Shown here: piece by piece, positions 1 through 7,207 of the stretch
Layout of the letters: the number at the start of each line of letters is the position of its first letter
How positions within the stretch are numbered: position 1 is the stretch's first letter
NCBI GenBank assembly: GCA_036297385.1
Contig: JAXJLD010000121.1
Coordinates: 1 to 11,759, forward strand
Length of the DNA: 11,759 nucleotides
Source: Ventricola sp036297385
GTDB taxonomy: Bacteria > Bacillota > Clostridia > Christensenellales > Aristaeellaceae
Direction: 5' to 3'
Made by a program: the position numbers and the translations under genes
The notes under the pieces: generated by a model
Told to the model about the DNA's origin: nothing
The model's database searches: none
The model's input: only the letters and a program-made list of their open reading frames with translations

Positions 1-38
1 ATCCCGAAGGGATGACGGATGAGGTCTACGTTAGGGCT
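1..38. repeat. Truncated copy of a dispersed hairpin repeat
   Basis: These 38 bases match 11523-11560 at 37 of 38 positions. The single difference (A7 versus T11529) falls in the loop of a small hairpin (ATCCC-gaa-GGGAT here). The segment includes GATGACGGATGAGG and ends in CTACGTTAGGGCT. The rest of the element lies left of the window, so its length cannot be judged from this copy. It sits just downstream of the J-domain gene. It is most likely a multicopy non-coding intergenic repeat. Confidence 0.85.
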
Positions 39-90
39 TCGATTCCGGGAAACTCACATCGTCGCGCTTGGCGCTCCTTGCAATTCCAAA

Positions 91-876
91 TCAGCAGCAG
101 CAAATCGGATACCAGAACATCCGCCCGCCGCTGCAGCAGGAGCAGAGCATCTGCATCGCCAGACAGGTGCAGCACAGGTTAGGCTGCCCATAGCTTTGGC
201 GGCCATAGCTTGCGCCGCGCTGGCCATACCATGCGCCGCCGCCCTGAAGCTGGCTGAGAAGCTGCTGATACATCATATTGTTCGGCTCCATGCTGACCGC
301 CTGCCGCGCGTACTCCATTGCCTGCGCATTGTTGTGCAGGCCGGACTGCGCCAGCGCACTGAGGTAATACCAGCGCGCATTGCGCTTGCCGGCGGGCATA
401 CTATTGAGCACGTTAAGCGCCTCGGCATAGTGACCCGTATCAATGTAATTCTTTGCCGCGCGCATCTCCAGATCGACGTCCTGCTGTTGCTGCTGATAGC
501 CATAGCCGCCGCCGAAGAAGGAGGCAAACGGATCATCCTGCGGGCCATAGCTACCGTAACCGCCGCCATATCCGCCATATCCGCCATATCCGCCATATCC
601 GCCATATCCGCCATATCCGCCGTAGCCGCCCTGCTGCCTCGTCTGCTGCGTGCCATTGTAGCCGCTGCCCGGACGAGCCGCGCCGCCCTGCCGCCTGTGC
701 ATGATTTCTTCGTATGCCTGCTGGACTTCCATGAACTTCTTTTCCGCCTGCGCGGCGTCCGGCTTGCCCACATTTGCGTCGGGATGATACCGCTTACACA
801 GCTTCCTATACGCTTTTTTTACCTCGTCGTCCGACGCCGTCGGAGCGACGCCCAGCACCTGATACGGATCCGTCAT
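91..876 (-). CDS. J-domain protein with Gly-Gly-Tyr tract, TPR-like segment and Cys-rich C-terminus
   Basis: This 261-residue protein opens with a J domain (about residues 3-64) carrying the HPD motif at 31-33, which in this family stimulates Hsp70 (DnaK) ATPase activity. Residues 83-112 are a Gly-Gly-Tyr tract encoded by a 9-bp tandem repeat, followed by a short Gln run. Residues 136-207 are helical and TPR-like (NYIDTGHYAEALNVL, then ALAQSGLHNNAQAMEYARQA). The tail (234-261) holds nine cysteines, including CCTC, CSCC and a terminal CCC. It lacks the DnaJ zinc-finger (CxxCxGxG) repeats and the C-terminal substrate domains, so it is not the housekeeping DnaJ. The ATG overlaps the stop of the upstream DUF5685 gene (ATGA), which implies translational coupling. 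The ribosome binding site is weak (AAAGG about 10 bases upstream). The client and the role of the Cys tail are unknown; the tail could bind metal or be lipidated, but nothing here decides it. Confidence 0.9.
   Translation of the reverse strand: MTDPYQVLGVAPTASDDEVKKAYRKLCKRYHPDANVGKPDAAQAEKKFMEVQQAYEEIMHRRQGGAARPGSGYNGTQQTRQQGGYGGYGGYGGYGGYGGYGGYGGGYGSYGPQDDPFASFFGGGYGYQQQQQDVDLEMRAAKNYIDTGHYAEALNVLNSMPAGKRNARWYYLSALAQSGLHNNAQAMEYARQAVSMEPNNMMYQQLLSQLQGGGAWYGQRGASYGRQSYGQPNLCCTCLAMQMLCSCCSGGRMFWYPICCC
563..616. repeat. 9-bp tandem repeat, six perfect copies, inside the J-domain gene
   Basis: The unit CCGCCATAT occurs six times without change and is followed by a diverged copy (CCGCCGTAG, 617-625). 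Read on the coding (minus) strand it encodes repeating Gly-Tyr-Gly. Because the unit is three codons, gain or loss of copies would keep the frame and only change the length of the Gly/Tyr linker. Confidence 0.9.
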
Positions 877-1709
877 TGCTTCTTCTTCGCCTTTCTTCTC
901 TCGCCCGCCTGCTCAAACCTCAGCCAAATGCCCGAATACAGGATGTTGCGCATAATTTCCGCATCCTCCAGCAGCGGCAGGCGCTCAAACGCCATCGCCG
1001 CGCGAGCCATCATGTCCGAAAGCATCTGTTCACAGTCTTGAGCAAACGTCTCGTTTTCACTCCGCCGAATCAGCGGATTGTAATTCTTCTTTTTGATATC
1101 CCGCTCGACATCCTCATAGCAGTCGCACAGGTAGATGAACTTGCCCAAATAAAACCCAAGCTCGCGCAGGTCGCGTGCATACACATCGTCCTTCATGACA
1201 TACAGCTCGCCAAGCATTTCACCCGTGAGGTTCGCCGCCGCATCAAGGTTCTCATCGTTTCGCGCCTCAATCTCGTGCAGCGCACGCACATAATGCTCCA
1301 CTGCCTCCCGCTGACGCGGCAGGCGATCGCCCGCAGCAGCGGCAGCCTTCTTCAGCAGCGCACTCTCTGCAAGCCGATCCACACGGTGCTCATCCTCCCA
1401 GCCATCGCGCAGGTCGTAATACGATGCCAGTGCGCTGAGATCGGCGGCATAATCCACCGCCTCATTGAAGAGCATACGCTGCTTTTGCAGCGGATGAACC
1501 GGACAGCGGTGCTGCTCCTGAACCGTTTCCGGCTCATAGAGCGAGGTGTGCAGCATGGCCAGGAAGGTCATTTCAAAGCTGAGCGCCAAACGGCATACGC
1601 CGCCGCACCGCTTTCCAATGGTGCTGCACAGCCCGCAGTAATAACTGCGATACCGGTCAAATTCACGGAATTTGAGCTCGTCCTTGCGGACTGTCATCAC
1701 ACCCAGCAT
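873..1709 (-). CDS. DUF5685 family protein (function unknown)
   Basis: The predicted protein has 278 residues. Its N-terminus (MLGVMTVRKDELKFREF, then RSYYCGLC) matches what I recall of DUF5685 proteins of Clostridia. The ATG at 1709 is chosen because GGGGAGGG lies 6-7 bases upstream and the family begins this way. A GTG at 1733 would add eight residues and leave almost no leader behind the promoter. Visible features are a Cys cluster (C25, C28, C35, C39, C69) and two acidic motifs in helical regions: residues 101-107 (RDGWEDE) and 195-204 (CDCYEDVERD), the latter followed by KKKNYNPL. No signal peptide or membrane segment is evident, so it is probably cytosolic. It is the first gene of an operon with the J-domain protein, which it overlaps by four bases. 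No biochemical function can be assigned. Family confidence is good, function confidence nil. Confidence 0.85.
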   Translation of the reverse strand: MLGVMTVRKDELKFREFDRYRSYYCGLCSTIGKRCGGVCRLALSFEMTFLAMLHTSLYEPETVQEQHRCPVHPLQKQRMLFNEAVDYAADLSALASYYDLRDGWEDEHRVDRLAESALLKKAAAAAGDRLPRQREAVEHYVRALHEIEARNDENLDAAANLTGEMLGELYVMKDDVYARDLRELGFYLGKFIYLCDCYEDVERDIKKKNYNPLIRRSENETFAQDCEQMLSDMMARAAMAFERLPLLEDAEIMRNILYSGIWLRFEQAGERRKAKKKQ

Positions 1710-1745
1710 CGCACGCCCTCCCCTCTTATACACAACACGGAGTCG

Positions 1746-1775
1746 ATTATAGCATATTCAGCGGCTGCACGCCAA
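1746..1775 (-). promoter_or_regulatory. Sigma-A type promoter for the DUF5685/J-domain operon
   Basis: On the minus strand there is a perfect -10 TATAAT (plus-strand 1746-1751) preceded by TGC, an extended -10. A -35-like TTGGCG (1770-1775) lies 18 bases upstream. Transcription would start near 1739, about 30 bases before the chosen ATG at 1709. I see no clear terminator between znuB and this promoter, so readthrough from the zinc operon is possible. Confidence 0.75.
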
Positions 1776-1806
1776 GGGGTTCCGCCTCAAATGTCGTTTT
1801 GCGCGA

Positions 1807-2640
1807 TCACTTTCTGCGCATGGGCAGCGTTGCAAAGTACACCGCCGCGCACAGCAGCACCACCGCCGCCCCCGCGGACGTATCCAGATAATAGGAAAGC
1901 GCCAGACCGCATACGCCGCAGACCATGGAAATCAGCACCGACAGGCGCATATAGCCCGCCGTGCTGCGCGCCACATTGCGCGAAGCCGCCGCAGGCAGAA
2001 TCAGCAGCGAGTTAATCAGCATCACGCCCACCCAGCGGATGGAGGCCATCACCGAAATGGCCACCAGAATGGTGAAGCCATACTCCGTCAGCCGGGCAGG
2101 AATTCCCCGGCTGCGCGCCAGCGGCGCATTGATGCTGGTCATCATCAGAGGATTGAACAGCACCAGCCACGCAGCGCACGCCACGATCAGCACCCCCGCC
2201 AGCGAGAGGATATCCGCCTGCGTCACAGACAGAACGTCGCCCACCAACACAGACGAGTACTTGGCAAATGCGCCGCCGCGCGAAAGCACCACCAAGCCCA
2301 GCGCAATGGACGTGGAAGAAAACACGCTGATGATCGTATCGGCGCTCATCTTGGAATTCTGCTTGACGAAGGTAATCAGCACCGCCCAAAGGACGCCGAA
2401 GATCAGCATGGCGGCCATCTGATTCTGCCATCCCAGCACCACGCCGATGGCGATGCCCGTCAGTGCGCTGTGTCCCAGCGCATCGGAGAAGAACGCCATC
2501 TTGTTGTCCACCGCCATCGTCCCCAGCAGGCCGAACAGCGGCGTGATGAGCAGCATTGCCAGCAGCGCGTTCTTCATAAACGTGTAAGAGAGCCACTCAA
2601 AGGGCAGCAGCGCATCCATAATTGCATACACCGTTTCCAT
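1807..2640 (-). CDS. znuB: Zinc ABC transporter permease (ABC-3 family)
   Basis: This is the 277-residue membrane subunit of a zinc importer of the ZnuB/TroC/AdcB (ABC-3) family. The chain is almost wholly hydrophobic and alternates with short polar loops, consistent with about eight or nine transmembrane helices. The segment FFSDALGHSALTGIAIG (about 51-67) and the C-terminal VGVMLINSLLILPAAAS are typical of the family. The ATG at 2640 overlaps the znuC stop (TGATG) and has AAAGGAGG eight bases upstream inside znuC. A GTG one codon earlier (2643) is an alternative start. It is the last gene of the operon and ends in a short intergenic stretch holding the next operon's promoter. Length is normal for the family. 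That the operon moves zinc follows mainly from the ligand set of the binding protein. Confidence 0.95.
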   Translation of the reverse strand: METVYAIMDALLPFEWLSYTFMKNALLAMLLITPLFGLLGTMAVDNKMAFFSDALGHSALTGIAIGVVLGWQNQMAAMLIFGVLWAVLITFVKQNSKMSADTIISVFSSTSIALGLVVLSRGGAFAKYSSVLVGDVLSVTQADILSLAGVLIVACAAWLVLFNPLMMTSINAPLARSRGIPARLTEYGFTILVAISVMASIRWVGVMLINSLLILPAAASRNVARSTAGYMRLSVLISMVCGVCGLALSYYLDTSAGAAVVLLCAAVYFATLPMRRK

Positions 2641-3482
2641 CACGTGCGCCCTCCTTTCGCGTAGAACACCTGTTCAAACTCCGGCGAGTCAAACACAACC
2701 TCCGGAGAGCCCTGCTTGACAACCGTTCCCTGCATCAGCACGACGCGATCCGCATAGCGCTCCACCACACTCAGATCATGGGAAACCAGCAAAATGGCCA
2801 TGTGATTCTTGCGCTTGAGCTCGTCCACGGTCTGATAAAACGTCTCCAGACCATTTTGATCCACGCCCGACACCGGTTCATCGAGAATCAGCAGATCGGG
2901 CTGTGGAGTGAGCGCCAGCGCGAGCAACACACGCTGCAATTCGCCGCCGGAGAGCGCCCCCAGCGCCCGGTTTGCAAGCTTTGCGCAATGCGTGCGCTCC
3001 AGCGCAGCGAGCACCTTTGTCCGTGTCTTTTTGGAAATGCCCAGAAAAACGGCACGTCGTGACAGCGCCCCCGCCATAAAATCCATAACCGTCACAGGCG
3101 AGGAGCGGTCAAATTCAAGCTGCTGCGGCACATAGCCCGTGCGCAGATCAGCCGCCGGCCTCCCATCGCCGGCCAGATGACGGATGGTGCCGCTGTACTC
3201 AATCTGCCCCAACAGGGCGCGGAGCAGCGTCGTCTTGCCGGCGCCATTGGTGCCGATGAGCGCCGTCAGCTCCCCGCAATGGATGTGCAGGCTCACGTCC
3301 TTGAGCGGCGTCTGTGCGCCGAAGGACACCGTCAGCTTGTCCACCTCGATGCGGCACAGCTTGCAATGCGCGTCCGGCTCGCTCAGCGGCGGATGCGCAC
3401 AGCCCGCACAGGTATGCGCCTCATGGCTCTCGCCCTCCGGCGCAAATTCACTCTTCTTCAAAGGCTTGATTTTCTCGATCAC
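2640..3482 (-). CDS. znuC: Zinc ABC transporter ATP-binding protein with Cys-containing N-terminal extension
   Basis: This 280-residue ATPase powers the importer from the cytoplasmic side. Its motifs are Walker A GTNGAGKTT (77-85), Q-loop Gln120, signature LSGGELQ (177-183), Walker B LLILDEP (197-203) and H-loop His235. The ABC domain begins near residue 45. Ahead of it is an extension with CAGC (25-28) and CKLC (40-43) flanking a short His/Pro-containing stretch (H20, H23, H30, H39), laid out like a small metal-binding knuckle. I recall Cys pairs just before this domain in some clostridial ZnuC proteins but cannot confirm how common they are. The start is GTG at 3482, overlapping the znuA stop by four bases (GTGA). 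GGAGG lies ten bases upstream, a little far, and no better start lies before Walker A. All catalytic motifs are intact. Confidence 0.95.
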   Translation of the reverse strand: MIEKIKPLKKSEFAPEGESHEAHTCAGCAHPPLSEPDAHCKLCRIEVDKLTVSFGAQTPLKDVSLHIHCGELTALIGTNGAGKTTLLRALLGQIEYSGTIRHLAGDGRPAADLRTGYVPQQLEFDRSSPVTVMDFMAGALSRRAVFLGISKKTRTKVLAALERTHCAKLANRALGALSGGELQRVLLALALTPQPDLLILDEPVSGVDQNGLETFYQTVDELKRKNHMAILLVSHDLSVVERYADRVVLMQGTVVKQGSPEVVFDSPEFEQVFYAKGGRT

Positions 3483-4378
3483 CTGAGCAGCGCCTCCGTC
3501 AGCACGCGCGCGTTTTCACGCATCGCCCGTTCATAGCTTTCCATACTTCCATCGCCGGACACCACCGGATCGAGCGAATAGACCTGCGCACCAGTCTCTC
3601 GCGCGATGGTCTCCGCCGTTTTAGTCGGATACTGCGGCTCCACAAACAGCGCCTTGATCCCGTGCGCCTTCACCAGATCGCAGGTCTTGGCAATCTGCCG
3701 CGTGCTCGGCTCTTCACCGCTATCCCCCGCAATGACCCCTGCGATGTGAAGATCATACGCCTTGGCCATGTAGGAAAACGCCTCGTGGAACGTGACAATC
3801 TCACTGCCTGCCAGCGGCGCAAGCTGCGTGCGCAGTTCCTGATCCAGCGCCTCAATGCGGGCAGCATATGCCTCGCCATTCTTGAGATACGCCTCCGCAT
3901 TCGCGCTGTCCGCCTCTGCCAATCCCTGCGCAATGCTGCGCACCTGAAGAACCGCCAGCGACGGATCGAGCCAGACGTGCGGGTTCATCGCACCATGATC
4001 GTGCCCAGCCTCATGCGTCTCCTCGCTCGGCAGCATTTCAATACCGCTGCAAGCCTCCACCACCGTCAGGTTTGGCTGCTGCGCAGCAATCTTGTCCATA
4101 AACTGCTCCATGCCGCCGCCGTTGACGACCAGCGCCATCGCGCCCTCCAGCATCGCCATATCCCGCGTCTGAAGCTGATAATCGTGCAGGCATCCGCCGT
4201 TTTCCGCCGTCATATTCACTACACGCACGTCCGGCACACCCTGTGCGATATTCTGCGTAAACACGTACATCGGATAAAAAGAGGTCACGATGGTCTTGCC
4301 CTCGCTCCCCTCCGCCGCACAGCCGCCGCACAGCAGCACAACCAGCAGCATAAACACGACCAGCACGCTTTTTTTCAT
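3479..4378 (-). CDS. znuA: Zinc-binding lipoprotein of the metal ABC transporter (cluster A-I)
   Basis: This 299-residue extracytoplasmic binding protein captures metal and delivers it to ZnuB. A short Lys-rich start and hydrophobic stretch (residues 5-16) lead to LCGGC, so Cys20 is the likely lipidated residue. The box is slightly atypical, with Cys at -3. By family pattern the ligands are His65 (CLHDY), His134 (NPHVWLDP), His198 (TFHEAF) and Asp270 (YSLDP). The third ligand is His, as in zinc proteins such as TroA and ZnuA; manganese binders such as PsaA and MntC have Glu there. A short His loop (H122, H126, H128) precedes His134, a weaker form of the His-rich loop of ZnuA proteins. The ATG has GGAG five bases upstream. 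It is the first gene of the operon and is divergent from polA, with a 20-bp dyad in the shared upstream region. Confidence 0.95.
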   Translation of the reverse strand: MKKSVLVVFMLLVVLLCGGCAAEGSEGKTIVTSFYPMYVFTQNIAQGVPDVRVVNMTAENGGCLHDYQLQTRDMAMLEGAMALVVNGGGMEQFMDKIAAQQPNLTVVEACSGIEMLPSEETHEAGHDHGAMNPHVWLDPSLAVLQVRSIAQGLAEADSANAEAYLKNGEAYAARIEALDQELRTQLAPLAGSEIVTFHEAFSYMAKAYDLHIAGVIAGDSGEEPSTRQIAKTCDLVKAHGIKALFVEPQYPTKTAETIARETGAQVYSLDPVVSGDGSMESYERAMRENARVLTEALLR

Positions 4379-4403
4379 GTATTCTCCACCCTTTCAACTG
4401 GAC

Positions 4404-4423
4404 GATTACCCATATGCATAATC
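4404..4423. promoter_or_regulatory. 20-bp inverted repeat upstream of znuA, candidate metalloregulator operator
   Basis: The dyad reads GATTA-cc-CATATG-ca-TAATC. The outer 5-bp arms and the central CATATG are perfectly symmetric, so 16 of 20 positions match. It lies 26-45 bases before the znuA ATG, where a repressor would block transcription. Its ATTA/TAAT arms resemble the general layout of Fur-family (Zur) sites, but it does not match the Bacillus Zur consensus closely. No regulator gene is in the window. I could not find a convincing -35/-10 pair for znuA; GATAAT on the minus strand (plus 4434-4439) is a possible -10. Confidence 0.5.
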
Positions 4424-4510
4424 ACTCAACTATATTATCTTCTCGCTTTCTTCCCTTATTCCTGCCTCCGCCATCCGTTTCTTTACAGATTCTTCGTCAT
4501 TTCTCTTGAA

Positions 4511-4539
4511 TTGATATTTCGCCCGCTCTGTGCTATCAT
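4511..4539 (+). promoter_or_regulatory. Sigma-A type promoter of polA
   Basis: The -35 TTGATA (4511-4516) and -10 TATCAT (4534-4539) are separated by exactly 17 bases, each one mismatch from consensus. Transcription would begin near 4546, giving a leader of about 29 bases. AAGGAGG (4563-4569) lies five bases before the polA ATG. Short gene spacing downstream suggests this promoter may serve polA through the binding-protein gene. Confidence 0.8.
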
Positions 4540-4574
4540 AAGGATATATGCCCAGACCATAGAAGGAGGCCGCT

Positions 4575-7118
4575 ATGCCTGAAACTTTTGTCATTATCGA
4601 CGGCAACAGCCTGATGCACCGCGCATTTCACGCACTGCCGCCGCTCACCAACGAGGACGGAATTTACACCAATGCCGTTTTTGGATTCTTGAGCATGGTG
4701 CTCAAAGTCATTGCGGACGAAAAGCCCCGCTATGTAGCCGTCGCGTTTGATATGCACGGCCCCACCTTCCGCCACACCGACTACGCTGACTACAAGGCCG
4801 GACGCAAGCCGACCGCGCCGGAGCTGCGACCGCAGTTTGAGTTGGTCTACGAATGTCTGGATGCGATGGGCATCCGGCGCATCACCTGCCCCTCGTTTGA
4901 GGCGGACGACATTTTAGGCACCATGGCGCGCCGCTGCGAGGAGGTGGGTGTTCACGCACTGCTGGTGACTGGCGACCGCGACGCCATGCAGCTTGTCACG
5001 GAAACGAGCCATGTGCTCTACACCAAGCGCGGCGTTTCCGACGTGGTGCGCTACACACCCGAGAAGGTGAAAGAAGATTTCGGCGTGATGCCCAGCCAGA
5101 TCCCCGATCTCAAGGGGCTGATGGGCGATGCCAGCGACAACATTCCCGGCGTGCCGGGCATCGGCGAAAAGACCGCCGTGAAGCTGCTGGATGCCTTCGG
5201 AACGCTGGAAAACGCCTTTGAGAATGCGGAGACGGCGCTCAAAGGCAAACAGCGCGAAAAGATGCTCGCCGGGCGTATGTCCGGCCTGATGAGCAAGAAA
5301 ATCGCCACCATCACGCGCGTCGCGCCGCTGGATACGCGCATTGAGGACTGTATTCTGGGCGATATGCAGGGCGGTATCCCGGTGCTTGAGCGCCTTGCGC
5401 TCAAATCCCTCATCACACGCCTGCACCAGTTTGCGCCGGATGCGCCGCAGGATGCCCAACCTGATACGCCCGCCATGGTTTGGCAGGAAGAAACCGTGCT
5501 GATGTGCGGCGACGATGTGCGCACATGGATTGCCGCCGCGCAGGCAGATACGGCGGTGATGATGCACGAGGAGGGCTTTTCGCTGGCCGATGCATCGGGT
5601 CGGCGTGCCGCGCTGCCCTTTGCACAGGGGCTTCTGGGCGATGGCATGGACCCTATTGAAGCCGCACAAGCGCTTGCTCCGCTGTTTACCGGCAATGCTC
5701 CGCTCATTCTCTTTGCCGCCAAGCGGCTGATGACCCAGCTTGCTCCGTGGGGCATCGCTATCCGTGCGCCGTTTGATGACGTGCAGCTCATGGCCTACCT
5801 GCTCGCCCCGCAGACCGGCAAATACGAAGCGCCGCAGGATGCCGCCGCGCTGTATGAAGCCTGCCTTTCCGCCCGTGCGCAGCTTGAGCAGCAGGAGATG
5901 ACGGCGCTGTATCGGGACATCGAGCTTCCGCTGCTGCATACGCTCTATGCGATGGAATGCGAGGGTTTTCTGGTCGATCGCGATGCGCTGCATCAGCTCG
6001 GCAAGCAGTATACCCGGCAGATTTCCGCGCTGCGCGAAGAGATCTACACGCTGTGCAGCGTAGAGCCGTTCAACCTGAACAGCCCGCAGCAGCTCGGCGC
6101 TGTGCTCTTTGAGCATCTGGGCCTGCCCGCCAAAAAGAAAACCCAGCGCGGCTATTCCACCGATGCGGAGACGCTGGCAGAGCTGTCCAGCCTGCACCCG
6201 GCCATCGACAAAATCCTCGCCTACCGGCAAGTCAGCAAGTTGAGCAGCACCTACATCGACGGCCTGCTTCGCCTGACCGACCGCGATGGCCGTATCCACA
6301 GCTGGTTTGACCAGACCATCGCCGCAACGGGGCGCATCTCTTCCAGCGAACCCAACCTGCAGAATATCCCCGTGCGCACGGAGATAGGGCGCGAAATTCG
6401 CCGCGCATTCATCGCCAAGCCCGGCTGCGTGCTGGTCGATGCGGACTACTCCCAGATCGAGCTGCGGCTTCTGGCGCACCTGTCCGCTGACCCAGCGATG
6501 TGCGATGCATTCCTCCGCGGGCAGGACATCCATACCCGCACCGCCGCCGAGGTTTACGGCGTGCCGCTGGAGGCCGTTACGCCGGATATGCGTTCCAGCG
6601 CCAAGGCCGTCAATTTCGGCATTGTCTACGGCATCAGCGACTTTGGCCTCGCCGCCAATCTGCATATTTCCCGCAAAGAGGCAGGCGAGTTTATCGAGCG
6701 CTATTTTGCCCGCTATGGCTCGGTTCGCAAGTTCATGGACGCTTGTGTGGCACAGGGCAAAGCAGAGGGCTATTCTGTGACGATGTATGGCCGTCGCCGC
6801 CCGCTGCCGGAGCTGACCTCCGCCAACTACAATCGCCGCCAGTTTGGCGAACGCGCAGCCATGAACACCCCTGTTCAGGGTGCGGCTGCGGACATCATCA
6901 AGATTGCTATGAATTCGGTTCATCGCCGCCTTGCCGCTGAGGGGCTTGCCGCCCGGCTCATCCTTCAGGTACACGATGAGCTGATCGTCGAATGTCCCAT
7001 CGAGGAGGAAGCCCGCGTCGCCGAGCTGCTTCGCGACTGCATGGAAAACGCCGCCGAGCTGCGCGTTCCCCTCATTGCAGACGTACACGCGGGTCATTCG
7101 TGGTTTGACACCAAGTGA
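4575..7118 (+). CDS. polA: DNA polymerase I, proofreading site degenerate
   Basis: This 847-residue enzyme fills gaps in repair and Okazaki fragment processing. The 5' nuclease domain (about 1-290) shows IIDGNSLMHRAFHA, FEADD (108-112), VTGDRDAMQL (131-140) and the helix-hairpin-helix region GDASDNIPGVPGIGEKTA (184-201). The polymerase domain has motif A DYSQIELR (catalytic Asp624), the O-helix RSSAKAVNFGIVYG (673-686; Lys677, Phe681, Tyr685) and motif C HDE (800-802). The middle domain (about 300-440) lacks the DxE pair of active 3'-5' exonucleases and the late YxxxD motif. Only an Asp of the FDD segment (400-402) remains, so it should not proofread. Loss of this activity is common in Firmicutes PolA (for example Bacillus). 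The strong AAGGAGG fixes the start. A gap of 89 bases separates it from coaE. Confidence 0.98.
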   Translation: MPETFVIIDGNSLMHRAFHALPPLTNEDGIYTNAVFGFLSMVLKVIADEKPRYVAVAFDMHGPTFRHTDYADYKAGRKPTAPELRPQFELVYECLDAMGIRRITCPSFEADDILGTMARRCEEVGVHALLVTGDRDAMQLVTETSHVLYTKRGVSDVVRYTPEKVKEDFGVMPSQIPDLKGLMGDASDNIPGVPGIGEKTAVKLLDAFGTLENAFENAETALKGKQREKMLAGRMSGLMSKKIATITRVAPLDTRIEDCILGDMQGGIPVLERLALKSLITRLHQFAPDAPQDAQPDTPAMVWQEETVLMCGDDVRTWIAAAQADTAVMMHEEGFSLADASGRRAALPFAQGLLGDGMDPIEAAQALAPLFTGNAPLILFAAKRLMTQLAPWGIAIRAPFDDVQLMAYLLAPQTGKYEAPQDAAALYEACLSARAQLEQQEMTALYRDIELPLLHTLYAMECEGFLVDRDALHQLGKQYTRQISALREEIYTLCSVEPFNLNSPQQLGAVLFEHLGLPAKKKTQRGYSTDAETLAELSSLHPAIDKILAYRQVSKLSSTYIDGLLRLTDRDGRIHSWFDQTIAATGRISSSEPNLQNIPVRTEIGREIRRAFIAKPGCVLVDADYSQIELRLLAHLSADPAMCDAFLRGQDIHTRTAAEVYGVPLEAVTPDMRSSAKAVNFGIVYGISDFGLAANLHISRKEAGEFIERYFARYGSVRKFMDACVAQGKAEGYSVTMYGRRRPLPELTSANYNRRQFGERAAMNTPVQGAAADIIKIAMNSVHRRLAAEGLAARLILQVHDELIVECPIEEEARVAELLRDCMENAAELRVPLIADVHAGHSWFDTK

Positions 7119-7149
7119 CGGTCTCCTTTCATCTATTATTGTCAGTTTT

Positions 7150-7177
7150 AAGGGGATGCGGATGAAACCCGCCCCTT
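7150..7177 (+). other. Weak hairpin in the polA-coaE gap
   Basis: AAGGGG (7150-7155) pairs with CCCCTT (7172-7177). Three more G/C pairs (CGG with CCG) form across a three-base bulge, leaving a loop of seven. What follows is only mildly T-rich, so this is at best a weak terminator or attenuator between polA and coaE. I found no good promoter for coaE in the gap. Confidence 0.3.
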
Positions 7178-7207
7178 CATTCGTCTTTCATATGGAGGAA
7201 TTCGGCT

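Noticed and set aside
19..1041. Plus-strand open frame over the J-domain region with Ile-Ser-Ala repeats
   Set aside because: The repeats are the 9-bp tandem repeat read in the wrong strand. The minus-strand frame has a clear J domain with HPD.
4914..7097. Very long open frame on the minus strand opposite polA
   Set aside because: It lies wholly antisense to an unambiguous polA with every motif intact. Its translation shows no recognisable domain, and long antisense frames are expected in GC-rich coding DNA.
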